A DNA stretch of 64,000 nt, taken from contig NZ_FOWP01000010.1 in assembly GCF_900115475.1 (NCBI RefSeq), positions 1 to 64,000 on the forward strand, written 5' to 3'. The translations under genes were made by a program, and so were the position numbers. How positions within the stretch are numbered: the first letter of the stretch is position 1; the number at the start of each line of letters is the position of its first letter. Source of the DNA: Ectopseudomonas composti (GTDB lineage: Bacteria; Pseudomonadota; Gammaproteobacteria; Pseudomonadales; Pseudomonadaceae). Positions 42,384-51,304 of this stretch are shown here, in pieces. A model generated the notes under the pieces. That model ran no database searches, had not been told where the DNA came from, and was given only the letters and a program-made list of their open reading frames with translations.

Positions 42384-43614
42384 GGTCACCTAGCTCTTCC
42401 AGCCTCTTCTGCAGAAACTGCCGATCAGGCCCCTGCTGCGCCAGCGCCAGGGCCTGGCGGTAGGCATCGATTGCCTGCTCGCGGCGGCCCAGCCGGCGCA
42501 GCAGGTCGGCCCGCGCCGCATGGGCCAGGTGGTAACCGTCCAACTCGCCGGTGGCGAGCAGACGGTCGATTTCCTCCAACCCTGGCTGCTCACCGTCACG
42601 CATGGCCAGCGCCACGGCGCGGTTGAGCTCGATCACCGGCGACGGATTCAGGCGTAGCAGTTCGTCATACAGACCGACGATCTGCACCCAATCGGTTTCA
42701 TCCAGACTGACCGCCTCGGCATGCACCGCGGCAATTGCCGCCTGCAGGCTGTAAGGGCCGAAACGCCGCGAGTGCAGCGCCTTAAGCACCAGGGCTTCAC
42801 CCTCGCTGATCAGCTCACGGTTCCACCGGCTACGATCCTGAGCCTCCAGCAGAATCACCTCACCATCGACGCCGCTGCGTGCAGCGCGCCGCGACTCGTG
42901 CAGCAGCATCAACGCCAGCAACCCCTGCACCTCCGGCTCGGGCAGCAACTCGAGCAGCAACCTTCCCAACCGAATCGCCTCATCGGACAGCTGGCTGCGC
43001 GTCAGTGAATCGCCAGAGCTGGCGAAATAGCCTTCGTTGAACACCAGATAGACCACACTCAATACAGCATCCAGGCGCTCGGGCAGTTCGCTACGCCCCG
43101 GCACCTCGTAAGGGATGCGCGCATCACGAATCTTCGCCTTGGCCCGCACGATGCGCTGGGCCAGGGTCGAGGGGCTGGAGAGAAAGGCCCGAGCGATCTC
43201 CTCGGTGGTCAGATCGCACACCTCGCGCAGGGTCAGCGCCACCTGGGCATCGCTGGCCAGCGCCGGGTGGCAACAGGTGAAGATCAGGCGCAGACGGTCG
43301 TCTTCGAGCAGCTCGCCCTCTTCTACGCCGCCCTCGTCTGGCCACTCGACCTGTTCGTCCAGCGGCTGAAAACGGCGCTGCCGACGTAGATTATCGATGG
43401 CGCGAAAACGCCCGGCAGACACCAGCCAGGCACGCGGGTTGTCCGGCACACCGCCCTGCGGCCACTGCTCGACCGCACTGCGAAATGCCTCGTGCAGCGC
43501 TTCCTCGGCCAGGTCGAAATCGCCGAGCAGGCGAATCAGGGTGGCGAGCACACGGCGCGAGTCTTCGCGATACAGGCGCTCGATCAGTTCGGTGACAGGT
43601 GGCGATATCGACAT
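42379..43614 (-). CDS. ECF sigma factor with C-terminal helical-repeat extension (ECF42-like)
   Basis: 411 aa. Residues 10-85 are sigma region 2 (LLGDFDLAEEALHEAFRSAVEQWP, NPRAWLVSAGRFRAIDNLRR), residues 105-165 region 4 (LTLREVCDLTTEEIARAFLSSPSTLAQRIVRAK); the remaining 240 residues are a helical extension (RLDAVLSVVYLVFNEGYFASSG, IELNRAVALAM) with TPR-like repeats. This is the ECF42 type, normally next to a YCII/DGPF-domain gene and with no anti-sigma factor. No such partner lies beside it here. The gene ends within a palindromic repeat. Confidence 0.92.
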   Translation of the reverse strand: MSISPPVTELIERLYREDSRRVLATLIRLLGDFDLAEEALHEAFRSAVEQWPQGGVPDNPRAWLVSAGRFRAIDNLRRQRRFQPLDEQVEWPDEGGVEEGELLEDDRLRLIFTCCHPALASDAQVALTLREVCDLTTEEIARAFLSSPSTLAQRIVRAKAKIRDARIPYEVPGRSELPERLDAVLSVVYLVFNEGYFASSGDSLTRSQLSDEAIRLGRLLLELLPEPEVQGLLALMLLHESRRAARSGVDGEVILLEAQDRSRWNRELISEGEALVLKALHSRRFGPYSLQAAIAAVHAEAVSLDETDWVQIVGLYDELLRLNPSPVIELNRAVALAMRDGEQPGLEEIDRLLATGELDGYHLAHAARADLLRRLGRREQAIDAYRQALALAQQGPDRQFLQKRLEELGDP

Positions 43615-43767
43615 GCGCTTCTCCTGAACGAACGCCTACGTTGCCCAATACTGCCGGTGACGTCGAGTGGCGGCACGATCCGCCACTCGATTTGGCACCC
43701 CTCGCATTGGCAGTTGCACGGTCGCTGGGCATAGTCGCGCCATTCCAATAACGAAGGGAGTCTTGCT

Positions 43768-44406
43768 ATGCGTTGGTTGCTGCTCGGTCTGGCAGGTGCT
43801 GCGGTATTTCTTTACGGCCGGATCACCGGCGATGCGCAGCTCAGCCTGCTGACCAAGGGCATCCCGGTGATTGCCCTGCTGCTGTGGCTACGCCAGGCAC
43901 CGGCCGGCACCTACCGCCGCTGGATCGGCATCGGCCTGGTGTTTTCTCTGGCCGGCGACATTCTGCTGGACTGGCCCGGCGATCTGTTCGTGTTCGGCCT
44001 CGGCGCCTTCCTGATCGGCCACCTGGCGTACCTGCGCGCCTACTGCTCCGATAGCCGACAGCCAGCCCTGCCCGCCCTGTTGCTGGCGCTGATCGCCGGT
44101 GGCGCGATGTTCGCCATACTGGCCAGCAGCGGCCTGGGCGAGTTGCTGATTCCGGTGGCCTGCTATGCCACGGCGATCTGCCTGATGCTCTGGCGTGCCC
44201 TGGCCCGCATCGGCCACCCACAGCTGCAGCCACGCTCGACCTGGCTCGCCGCTGGCGGCGCCGCACTGTTCGTGCTGTCCGACAGCCTGATCGGCATCGA
44301 CCGCTTCGTCGCCAGCTTCGAGGCCGCGCCTTACGCCATCATCCTCACCTACTGGCTTGGCCAGTGGGGTATCACGGCCTCAGCGTTCCAGCGCCAGAAC
44401 GCCTGA
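43768..44406 (+). CDS. YhhN-family membrane protein (lysoplasmalogenase-like)
   Basis: 212 aa, almost entirely hydrophobic, with about eight helices. LTKGIPVIALLLWLRQ, GLVFSLAGDILLDWPGDLFVFGLGAFLIGHLAYL and FVLSDSLIGIDRF are the YhhN/TMEM86 motifs, whose conserved Asp residues form the active site of lysoplasmalogenase. GGGAG precedes the ATG. It stands alone, divergent from the sigma factor gene. Substrate in a bacterium without obvious plasmalogens is uncertain. Confidence 0.88.
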   Translation: MRWLLLGLAGAAVFLYGRITGDAQLSLLTKGIPVIALLLWLRQAPAGTYRRWIGIGLVFSLAGDILLDWPGDLFVFGLGAFLIGHLAYLRAYCSDSRQPALPALLLALIAGGAMFAILASSGLGELLIPVACYATAICLMLWRALARIGHPQLQPRSTWLAAGGAALFVLSDSLIGIDRFVASFEAAPYAIILTYWLGQWGITASAFQRQNA

Positions 44407-44439
44407 AGCAGCCGGCGAAGGTTTCCACTAGTAGCCAGG

Positions 44440-44503
44440 GCAATCGCATGTACGTGTATTCGCGACCTCATCGCGAATATCGCGGATAAATCCGCTCCTA
44501 CAA
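44440..44503. repeat. REP-like palindrome
   Basis: ATTCGCGA-CCTCA-TCGCGAAT followed by GCGGATAAATCCGCTCCTACA, a REP-type sequence in the gap between the YhhN gene and cmoA. Confidence 0.6.
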
Positions 44504-44603
44504 AAGCGCGCCGGATTGCCCTGCACTTGCAGCTCGTAGCCTGAGGCTTGCGGCCGTCTTTTTGCTAAAATGCCGGCCTTTTCCGCTACCCGTTGCGACT
44601 GCC

Positions 44604-45347
44604 GTGAGCCAAGAACCTGATCGTCTATTCGCCCAGCCTCTGCCCGAGGTGCCCGATTTCGTCTTCAACGAGGACGTGGTGCGGGTGTTTCCCGACATGA
44701 TCAAGCGCTCGGTGCCCGGCTACCCGACCATCGTCGAGAACATCGGCGTGCTCGCCGGCCAGTTCGCCCAGCCGCAGACCACCCTGTACGACCTTGGCGC
44801 CTCGCTCGGTGCAGTGACCCAGGCCCTGCGCCGCCATGTGCGCGTCGATGGTTGCAAGGTGATCGCCGTGGATAACTCGCCGGCCATGGTCGCGCGCTGC
44901 AGCGAATACCTGCATGCCCAGGACGCCATGTTCCAGGAGCTGCTGCCGGTGGACGTGATCGAGGCCGACATTCTCGCCCTCGACCTGCAACCCACCTCAT
45001 TGGTCACGCTCAACTTCACCCTGCAGTTCATCCCGCCGGAGCGGCGGCTAGAGTTGCTCACGCGCATTCGCCAGGCCCTGCTGCCCGGTGGCGCGCTGAT
45101 CCTCTCGGAGAAGCTGCGCTTCGACGATGCTGCCGAGCATGAGCTGCTGACCGAGCTGCACGTCGCCTTCAAGCGCGCCAATGGTTACAGCGAACTGGAA
45201 ATCGCCCAGAAACGCAGCGCTATCGAAAAAGTGATGCTGCCTGACAGCCTCGAACAGCACCGCGAGCGCCTGCTGGCGGCCGGCTTCAGCAAGGTGCTGC
45301 CCTGGTTCCAGTGCCTGAACTTCGCCTCGCTGGTGGCCCTGCCATGA
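44604..45347 (+). CDS. cmoA: Carboxy-SAM synthase
   Basis: A 247-aa methyltransferase-fold enzyme that makes carboxy-S-adenosylmethionine from SAM and prephenate. It shows DRLFAQPLPEVPDFVFNEDVVRVFPDMI, DLGASLGAVTQALRR (SAM loop), VIAVDNSPAMV and TLNFTLQFIPPERR. The GTG at 44604 matches the usual N-terminus (SQEPDRLFAQ). The stop overlaps the cmoB start (ATGA). Confidence 0.95.
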   Translation: MSQEPDRLFAQPLPEVPDFVFNEDVVRVFPDMIKRSVPGYPTIVENIGVLAGQFAQPQTTLYDLGASLGAVTQALRRHVRVDGCKVIAVDNSPAMVARCSEYLHAQDAMFQELLPVDVIEADILALDLQPTSLVTLNFTLQFIPPERRLELLTRIRQALLPGGALILSEKLRFDDAAEHELLTELHVAFKRANGYSELEIAQKRSAIEKVMLPDSLEQHRERLLAAGFSKVLPWFQCLNFASLVALP

Positions 45348-46312
45348 TGCGCGACCTCGATCTCGACGCTCTGCAGGCACAGCTTGCTGGTACTCCGTTG
45401 CAAGACTGGGCGTGCGAGCTGCCCGGCCAGCTCGACGCCAAGCTGGCCATCGGTCACGGCGACCTGGCGCGCTGGTACGGCGCCGTGCAGGCACTACCGG
45501 ATCTGCCGGTGAGCGAGGTGGAACTGGCGCAGCGCTTCGCCTTCGGTGGCGCTTGTGACGACAGCACGCGCGCGCAATTGAAAACGGCGCTGCAGGGATT
45601 GATTCCCTGGCGCAAGGGGCCGTTCGAGCTGTTCGGCGTACACATTGACACCGAATGGCGCTCGGACTGGAAATGGCAGCGCGTCGCCCCGCATCTGGAC
45701 CTCGCTGGCAAGCGCATCCTCGATGTCGGTTGCGGCAACGGCTACTACATGTGGCGCATGCTCGGCGCGGGCGCGGACAGCGTGGTCGGCATCGACCCCA
45801 ACTGGCTGTTCCTCTGCCAGTTCCTGGCGATGAAACGCTACCTGCCGGACCAACCGGTGTGGCACCTGCCACTGGCCTTCGAGGAACTGCCGGCCAAGCT
45901 GCAGGGCTTCGACACGGTGTTTTCCATGGGCGTGCTGTACCACCGTCGCTCACCCATCGACCACCTGCTCGACCTCAAGGATACCTTGGTCAAAGGCGGC
46001 GAACTGGTGCTGGAAACCCTGGTAGTCGAAGGCGATGCCGAGCAGGTGCTGGTGCCCGAAGACCGCTACGCGCAGATGCGCAACGTCTGGTTCCTGCCCT
46101 CGGTGCCGGCGCTGGAACGCTGGCTGCGCCGCGCCGGTTTCGAGGACGTGCGCTGCGTCGACGTCAGCACCACCTCGGTGGAGGAACAACGCGCCACCGA
46201 ATGGATGCGCTTCCAGTCACTGCCCGAGTTCCTCGACCCGGCCGACCACAGCCGCACCCTCGAAGGCCTGCCGGCGCCTACCCGCGCCGTGCTGGTCGCG
46301 CGTAAGCCCTAA
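45344..46312 (+). CDS. cmoB: tRNA U34 carboxymethyltransferase
   Basis: A 322-aa enzyme that transfers the carboxymethyl group of carboxy-SAM to 5-hydroxyuridine-34 of tRNAs, giving cmo5U and wider decoding. RKGPFELFGVHIDTEWRSDWKW, LDVGCGNGYYMWRM (SAM site), FSMGVLYHRRSPIDHL and RYAQMRNVWFLPS are family motifs. It overlaps cmoA by four bases; an inverted repeat just after the stop may terminate the operon. Confidence 0.96.
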   Translation: MMRDLDLDALQAQLAGTPLQDWACELPGQLDAKLAIGHGDLARWYGAVQALPDLPVSEVELAQRFAFGGACDDSTRAQLKTALQGLIPWRKGPFELFGVHIDTEWRSDWKWQRVAPHLDLAGKRILDVGCGNGYYMWRMLGAGADSVVGIDPNWLFLCQFLAMKRYLPDQPVWHLPLAFEELPAKLQGFDTVFSMGVLYHRRSPIDHLLDLKDTLVKGGELVLETLVVEGDAEQVLVPEDRYAQMRNVWFLPSVPALERWLRRAGFEDVRCVDVSTTSVEEQRATEWMRFQSLPEFLDPADHSRTLEGLPAPTRAVLVARKP

Positions 46313-46367
46313 CGTAGGGCGGGTGCAACCCGCCTGACTGCAATTGGCGGGTTGCACCCACCCTACG
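46313..46367. repeat. CGTAGGGCGGGTGCAACCCG inverted repeat
   Basis: Arms at 46313-46334 and 46346-46367 are a near-perfect 22-base inverted repeat (one mismatch), with an 11-base loop. The right arm reaches the end of the convergent small gene at 46363. It may terminate both genes, and belongs to the GTAGGGYG family seen at 42318 and 47624. Confidence 0.75.
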
Positions 46368-46623
46368 GCCGCAGCCAGCGCGCCCGCCGCTGCGCGATCA
46401 GCCGCAGCGGCTCACCGGCGCCCTGCTGCACCACGCCGTGGGCGCTGCCCAGGCGAATCGTTCCCTCGGCGTCCTGCGCCAGCAGACGGCGCATGCGCCG
46501 ACGCCAGAACCAGGCGCCAAGCCAGTCGACGATGGCGTTCTGCAGATCCAGCGGCCACATGGCCGGCATATAGAACTCGGGCATGGCCGGACGCGACTTG
46601 TCGTGCTTGCTCGAACTGCTCAT
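46363..46623 (-). CDS. Hypothetical protein (86 aa)
   Basis: Begins SSSSKHDKSRPAMPEFYMPA, then LDLQNAIVDWLGAWFWRRRM and a basic second half. The Trp/Arg-rich middle could be an amphipathic membrane-associated helix. GGAGG lies upstream of the ATG. Divergent from the LysR gene at 46739; I do not recognise the family. Confidence 0.65.
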   Translation of the reverse strand: MSSSSKHDKSRPAMPEFYMPAMWPLDLQNAIVDWLGAWFWRRRMRRLLAQDAEGTIRLGSAHGVVQQGAGEPLRLIAQRRARWLRP

Positions 46624-46738
46624 GGCATTTCCTCCGTTTCGCTGCCGACGTTTGCCGGCTTGCGATCAGGATGAAACGCGCCTATCGTTCAGACAAACGA
46701 CAAATACCAAACATCTAATTAAGTAATATTTAACGCTA

Positions 46739-47623
46739 ATGCACACCACAACCCCCACCGCCCTGCCACTTCTGGAAAGCGATGTGCTGCGTACCTTCGT
46801 CGCCATCGCCGACTGCGGCAGCTTCACCCGCACTGCGGCGCAAGTGTTTCGCAGTACCGCAGCCGTCAGCCTGCAAATCAAGCGCCTGGAGGAAACACTG
46901 GGCCAGCGTCTGTTCACCCGCGAGGCCAGGCGCGTGCAACTGACCGCCGAGGGCGAGTTGCTGCTGGGCTACGCCAGGCGTCTGCTCAAGCTCAACGAAG
47001 AGGCGGTAGCGCGCTTTCTCACCCCGACGCTGACGGGTCGCGTGCGCTTCGGCACACCGAACGATATCGGCGACCGGGTGCTACCCGGCGTACTCATGCT
47101 GTTCGCCCATAGCCATCCAGGCGTTGAGGTCGAAGTGAACGTAGGGCGCAGCGTGGAGCTGGTGGCCAAGTTGGATGCCGGCGAGCTGGATCTGACCCTG
47201 ATCAACGCCGGCAACGACGGCCTGGATGATTCGCGCGGCGAAGTGATCTATTCCGAAGAACTGGTCTGGGCCGGCCGCGACGGCGGCCTGGCCATGCAGC
47301 GCTCGCCACTGCCACTGGCGCTGGCCAACCCGGGCTGCGCCTGGCGCCGCACCGCTCTTGATGCGCTGGATCGGCAAGGGGTGGCGTACCGTATCGCTTA
47401 TTCGTGCGAGCAGTGCGCGGGCCAGGAAGCTGCGATGACCGCCGATCTGGCCATCGCGCCCTTCCCGCGCAGCCTGGTCAAGCCGCCACTGCGCCGACTG
47501 GGCGCGGAACAGGGCCTGCCAGCGCTGGGTGAGTACCACATCAAGTTGATACGCGGTCATCAGCGCAACGACGCCACCGAAGCGCTCGCCACGCAGATGA
47601 TTCAGGCGTTCGCGCAAGGCTGA
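46739..47623 (+). CDS. LysR-family transcriptional regulator
   Basis: A 294-aa LysR regulator: LRTFVAIADCGSFTRTAAQVFRSTAAVSLQIKRLE, then RLFTREARRVQLTAEG, then a binding domain with GRVRFGTPNDIGDRVLPGVL. No clear ribosome site precedes the ATG; the upstream sequence is AT-rich. The divergent 86-aa gene is the only candidate target beside it. Confidence 0.9.
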   Translation: MHTTTPTALPLLESDVLRTFVAIADCGSFTRTAAQVFRSTAAVSLQIKRLEETLGQRLFTREARRVQLTAEGELLLGYARRLLKLNEEAVARFLTPTLTGRVRFGTPNDIGDRVLPGVLMLFAHSHPGVEVEVNVGRSVELVAKLDAGELDLTLINAGNDGLDDSRGEVIYSEELVWAGRDGGLAMQRSPLPLALANPGCAWRRTALDALDRQGVAYRIAYSCEQCAGQEAAMTADLAIAPFPRSLVKPPLRRLGAEQGLPALGEYHIKLIRGHQRNDATEALATQMIQAFAQG

Positions 47624-47687
47624 GTAGGGTGCGCCATGAGCACCGAGAACACCGCGGTACCAGCTTGGTGCACAAGGCGCACCCTAC
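47624..47687. repeat. GTAGGGTGCGCC inverted repeat
   Basis: GTAGGGTGCGCC at 47624-47635 and GGCGCACCCTAC at 47676-47687, a perfect 12-bp inverted repeat that starts at the end of the LysR gene. It lies between convergent genes, as do its relatives at 42318 and 46313. Confidence 0.75.
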
Positions 47688-47774
47688 GGGTAGCCGTTCG
47701 ACCGATAGTTGATCGAAACGACAACCCGACGCTCGTTTACGTTTAGAAGGTTCAGGCGCTTACGCACCCTACGT

Positions 47775-48521
47775 TCAGCCGCGGTAGGCAGCCGCGACGA
47801 TCAACGCCTTCATCTCGGCGACAGCCTGCTTGAAGCCCACGAACAGCGCATGGGAGACGATGGCGTGGCCAATGTTCAGCTCATTGATACCGGGAATCGC
47901 CGCCACGGCTTCTGCGTTGTGGTAATGCAGGCCGTGACCGGCATTGACGATCAGGCCGTGGTTCAAGCCGCAGATGACGCCATCGCGAATCCGCGACAGC
48001 TCATGTGCCGCTTCGTCCGCAGTGTGAGCATCGGCGTAGCGGCCCGTGTGCAGTTCGATGGCCGGCGCGCCGACGCGCATGGCCGCTTCGATCTGCCGCT
48101 CTTCGGCGTCGATGAACAGCGATACCTCGCACCCGGCCAGGGTCAGACGCTCGACCGCTGCGGCGATACGTGCTTCCTGACCGGCCACATCGAGACCGCC
48201 TTCGGTGGTCAGCTCCTGACGAGTTTCCGGTACCAGGCAGACATGCGCCGGGCGGATCTGCTCGGCGAAACCGAGCATGAAATCGGTGACCCCCATCTCG
48301 AAGTTCATCCGCGTCTGCAGCACGTCGGCCAGCACCCGCACGTCGCGGTCCTGAATGTGCCGGCGGTCTTCGCGCAGGTGCACGGTAATGCCATCGGCAC
48401 CGGCTTCTTCGGCGTCCAGCGCAGCCTTGACCGGGTCCGGGTAGCGCGTACCACGAGCCTGGCGCAGGGTGGCGACGTGATCGATGTTCACGCCGAGCAG
48501 AATACGATTGGCCTCAGTCAC
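47775..48521 (-). CDS. pdxJ: Pyridoxine 5'-phosphate synthase
   Basis: A 248-aa TIM-barrel enzyme that forms pyridoxine 5'-phosphate from 1-deoxy-xylulose 5-phosphate and aminoacetone phosphate. It shows GVNIDHVATLRQARGTRYPDP, DGITVHLREDRRHI, VCLVPE, SLFIDAE, ELHTGRYAD and NAGHGLHYHN. It starts at a GTG and overlaps recO by 8 bases. Confidence 0.97.
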   Translation of the reverse strand: MTEANRILLGVNIDHVATLRQARGTRYPDPVKAALDAEEAGADGITVHLREDRRHIQDRDVRVLADVLQTRMNFEMGVTDFMLGFAEQIRPAHVCLVPETRQELTTEGGLDVAGQEARIAAAVERLTLAGCEVSLFIDAEERQIEAAMRVGAPAIELHTGRYADAHTADEAAHELSRIRDGVICGLNHGLIVNAGHGLHYHNAEAVAAIPGINELNIGHAIVSHALFVGFKQAVAEMKALIVAAAYRG

Positions 48522-49203
48522 TCTTGGACTCCTTGAGCGTCATGAATAGTTCGCGGCTGACCAGTGGTCTGCCGCCAAGATGGGGGGCCAGCGCCTGACG
48601 CATCAGACGCTTGGCGGCAGCCAGCGCGCCCGGCGTTTGCCAGTCGGCTTCGGCCATGGCCAACAACTCGCGGCCCTGAAACACACCAGGCTGCAGTTGT
48701 ACCACCGGCACCAGGCCGATGTCCTGCTGCCAGCGATACAGCGCCGTTGGATCGATGGGTTGGTCGTGCTGGTCACGATCCAGGGCGAAACCATAGCCCA
48801 GCTCGTCCAGCAGACGCCATTCGAACGCGCGCAGCAATGGCTCCAGCGCCCGGCCGGCGGCCAGTGCCTGCAGGGTCAGGCCGTAGTGCTCGAGCATCAC
48901 AGGGTGCGGGTCTTCGGCCGGCAACAGGCGGATCAGCAGTTCGTTGAGGTAGAGCCCCGAGAACAGCGCTTCACCCGTCAACAACAAAGGAATACCGGCG
49001 CTTTCCAGGCGGCCGACGGTCTTCAGCTCGCCGCGCCCACGCAGCTCAAGTTCGAGCGGCGAAAACGGCCGGGCGATACTGCCGACCTTGCCACGTGCGG
49101 CACGCAGCACGCCACGGACACGCCCCTGGGCGGTGAAGAAGTCCACCAGGGCGCTGCTTTCCTTGTAAGGACGGCTATGCAGAACGTAGGCGGCAGAAGT
49201 CAT
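48514..49203 (-). CDS. recO: DNA repair protein RecO
   Basis: A 229-aa protein that works with RecF and RecR to load RecA at gaps. N-terminal OB fold (AYVLHSRPYKESSALVDFFTAQGRVRGVLRAARG) and helical C-terminus with GLYLNELLIRLLP. The gene overlaps pdxJ and lies 57 bases after era, as in other pseudomonads. Confidence 0.95.
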   Translation of the reverse strand: MTSAAYVLHSRPYKESSALVDFFTAQGRVRGVLRAARGKVGSIARPFSPLELELRGRGELKTVGRLESAGIPLLLTGEALFSGLYLNELLIRLLPAEDPHPVMLEHYGLTLQALAAGRALEPLLRAFEWRLLDELGYGFALDRDQHDQPIDPTALYRWQQDIGLVPVVQLQPGVFQGRELLAMAEADWQTPGALAAAKRLMRQALAPHLGGRPLVSRELFMTLKESKSD

Positions 49204-49260
49204 GTGGGTAACCGCCAGAATGCGCCATGAGCAACAACGAGGATGCGCATGGCGCCTCGA

Positions 49261-50160
49261 TCAATCCAGGTAACCCAGCGAGCGCAGGGCGCGCTCGTCG
49301 TCGGACCAGCCACCTTTGACTTTGACCCAGAGGTTGAGCATCACCTTGGAGTCGAACATGGTTTCCATGTCCTTGCGCGCCTCTTGGCCGATGCGTTTGA
49401 TGCGCTCGCCCTTGTCGCCGATGATGATCTTCTTCTGTCCGTCGCGTTCCACCAGGATCAGGCCGTGGATATGCAGGATACGGCCCTCCTGCTTGAACTC
49501 CTCGATCTCCACGGTGATCTGGTACGGCAACTCGGCACCGAGCTGGCGCATGATCTTCTCGCGGATCAGCTCAGCCGCCAGGAAGCGGCTGGAGCGGTCG
49601 GTGATCTGGTCTTCCGGGTAGAAGTGTTCGGACTCCGGCAGGCGCTCGCCCACCAACTTCTCCAGGGTGTCGAGGTTCTGCCCCTGCAGCGCGGAGATCG
49701 GCACGATCTCGGCCTGCGGCAATTGCTCGGCCAACCAACCCAGGTGCGGCAGCAGCTCACTCTTGTCTTCCAGGCGGTCGGACTTGTTCACCGCCAGCAG
49801 GATCGGGCATTTGACGTGCTGCACCTTCTCCAGCACCAGTTGGTCTTCGTCAGTCCAGCGCATGCGATCGACGACGAACACCACCACATCGACGTCCTTC
49901 AGCGCAGTGGAGGCGCTGCGGTTCATGTAGCGGTTGAGCGCCTTGTCGTTTTGCTTGTGCAGGCCGGGCGTGTCGACGTAGACGGCCTGAATCTCGCCCT
50001 CGGTCTTGATCCCAAGCATGTTGTGGCGGGTGGTCTGCGGTTTACGCGAGGTGATCGCCAGCTTCTGCCCGAGGATGTGGTTGAGCAGCGTCGACTTGCC
50101 CACGTTGGGCCGGCCGACGATGGCGACGTAGCCGCAACGGGTCATGGGTGCATCAGTCAT
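49261..50160 (-). CDS. era: GTPase Era
   Basis: A 299-aa ribosome-assembly GTPase binding 16S rRNA. G1 GRPNVGKSTLLN, G3 DTPGLH, G4 NKSDRLED and a C-terminal KH domain (GDKGERIKRIGQEARKDME). I start at 50160 (MTDAPMTRCG), which has GGAG seven bases upstream; an ATG at 50166 lies too close to that site. It overlaps rnc by 8 bases. Confidence 0.97.
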   Translation of the reverse strand: MTDAPMTRCGYVAIVGRPNVGKSTLLNHILGQKLAITSRKPQTTRHNMLGIKTEGEIQAVYVDTPGLHKQNDKALNRYMNRSASTALKDVDVVVFVVDRMRWTDEDQLVLEKVQHVKCPILLAVNKSDRLEDKSELLPHLGWLAEQLPQAEIVPISALQGQNLDTLEKLVGERLPESEHFYPEDQITDRSSRFLAAELIREKIMRQLGAELPYQITVEIEEFKQEGRILHIHGLILVERDGQKKIIIGDKGERIKRIGQEARKDMETMFDSKVMLNLWVKVKGGWSDDERALRSLGYLD

Positions 50161-50842
50161 TGCCATTCTCCACCCCGAGGGCGATCAGCGCCGCAGCCGC
50201 AGCGACCTGCTCGGCGATACGCCGGCTGCCGCCCTGGCCCAGGGTCTTTTCATTGAGTAGGGAAACCTGGCACTCGACCATGAAGGTACGGCAATGCGGC
50301 TCACCCTGAACGTCCACCACCTCGTAACGAGGCAGTTCGCAGGCACGCGATTGCAGGAACTCCTGCAATCGCGTTTTCGGATCCTTGTTGGTATCGACCA
50401 GGGTCAGGCCGTCCAGTTCTCCGGTCAGCCAATCCAGCACGCGCTCGCGTGCTGCATCCATACCGGTGTCCAGATAGATGGCGCCGATCAGCGCCTCCAG
50501 GGCATCGGCGAGGATCGACTCGCGGCGAAAGCCGCCGCTTTTCAGCTCACCGGAGCCCAGGCGCAGGTACTCGCCCAGCTCGAAACCGCGAGCCAGCACG
50601 GCCAGCGTTTCGCCCTTGACCAAGCGTGCGCGCAGACGCGACAGCTGACCTTCGCGGGCTTGCGGGAAGCGCTCGAACAGCGCTTCACCGGCGACAAAAT
50701 TGAGGATGGCATCACCGAGAAATTCCAGCCGCTCATTGTTGCGACCGGCGAAACTGCGATGGGTCAGGGCCAGGACCATCAGGTCTTGATCCTTGAAGCT
50801 ATAGCCGAGCTTGCGCTCGAGGCGGGACAGATTGGGAGTCAC
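50153..50842 (-). CDS. rnc: Ribonuclease III
   Basis: A 229-aa double-strand-specific RNase: signature ERLEFLGDAILNFV with the catalytic Asp, then ADALEALIGAIYLDTG with the catalytic Glu, and a C-terminal double-stranded RNA-binding domain (KTRLQEFLQ, GSRRIAEQVAAAAAL). Overlaps the DUF4845 gene by four bases and era by eight. Confidence 0.97.
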   Translation of the reverse strand: MTPNLSRLERKLGYSFKDQDLMVLALTHRSFAGRNNERLEFLGDAILNFVAGEALFERFPQAREGQLSRLRARLVKGETLAVLARGFELGEYLRLGSGELKSGGFRRESILADALEALIGAIYLDTGMDAARERVLDWLTGELDGLTLVDTNKDPKTRLQEFLQSRACELPRYEVVDVQGEPHCRTFMVECQVSLLNEKTLGQGGSRRIAEQVAAAAALIALGVENGND

Positions 50843-51216
50843 GGCATCCGTACACGAAATTCTTTGTCGAAATTCACCACCAAATCGAGGTTCTCGATCA
50901 GCGGCTCGCGTTTTTCATATTTGAGGTGGACCAGAAACTCGTTGTTCTCCACCTTGACTTGCAGTGCGTCACGCATGTTCAGGTCGCGAATGCTGTTGAC
51001 CTGCATACCCTTGCTGACATGGTTGTAAAACTCGTTGATGGTCCGCACGTCAGCCGCTTTGTCGGTTTCCACCGAGGTGATGATCTTCTCCATGGACATG
51101 TAGTCCATGTAATGCGGCAGCACCTTGAATGCGGTACTGGCGAAGAACGCCACCACGGCCAGAACCACCAGCCAACCCAGAATGGAAAGCCCCTGCTGCG
51201 AGCGCGCGAAAGTCAT
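50839..51216 (-). CDS. DUF4845 membrane-anchored protein
   Basis: 125 aa with one N-terminal membrane segment (GLSILGWLVVLAVVAFFASTAF) and a small periplasmic domain. It resembles a pseudopilin in topology. The gene always sits between lepB and rnc in pseudomonads; its function is unknown. The stop overlaps the rnc start. Confidence 0.9.
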   Translation of the reverse strand: MTFARSQQGLSILGWLVVLAVVAFFASTAFKVLPHYMDYMSMEKIITSVETDKAADVRTINEFYNHVSKGMQVNSIRDLNMRDALQVKVENNEFLVHLKYEKREPLIENLDLVVNFDKEFRVRMP

Positions 51217-51304
51217 GTGTATCCCCAGTAGACGGTCTTGTTGGAAAGCCTGACGGCTAAACTCTTTATAGCCTGTGGCGCTGCATTGAACAGCGCGCCA
51301 GTGC

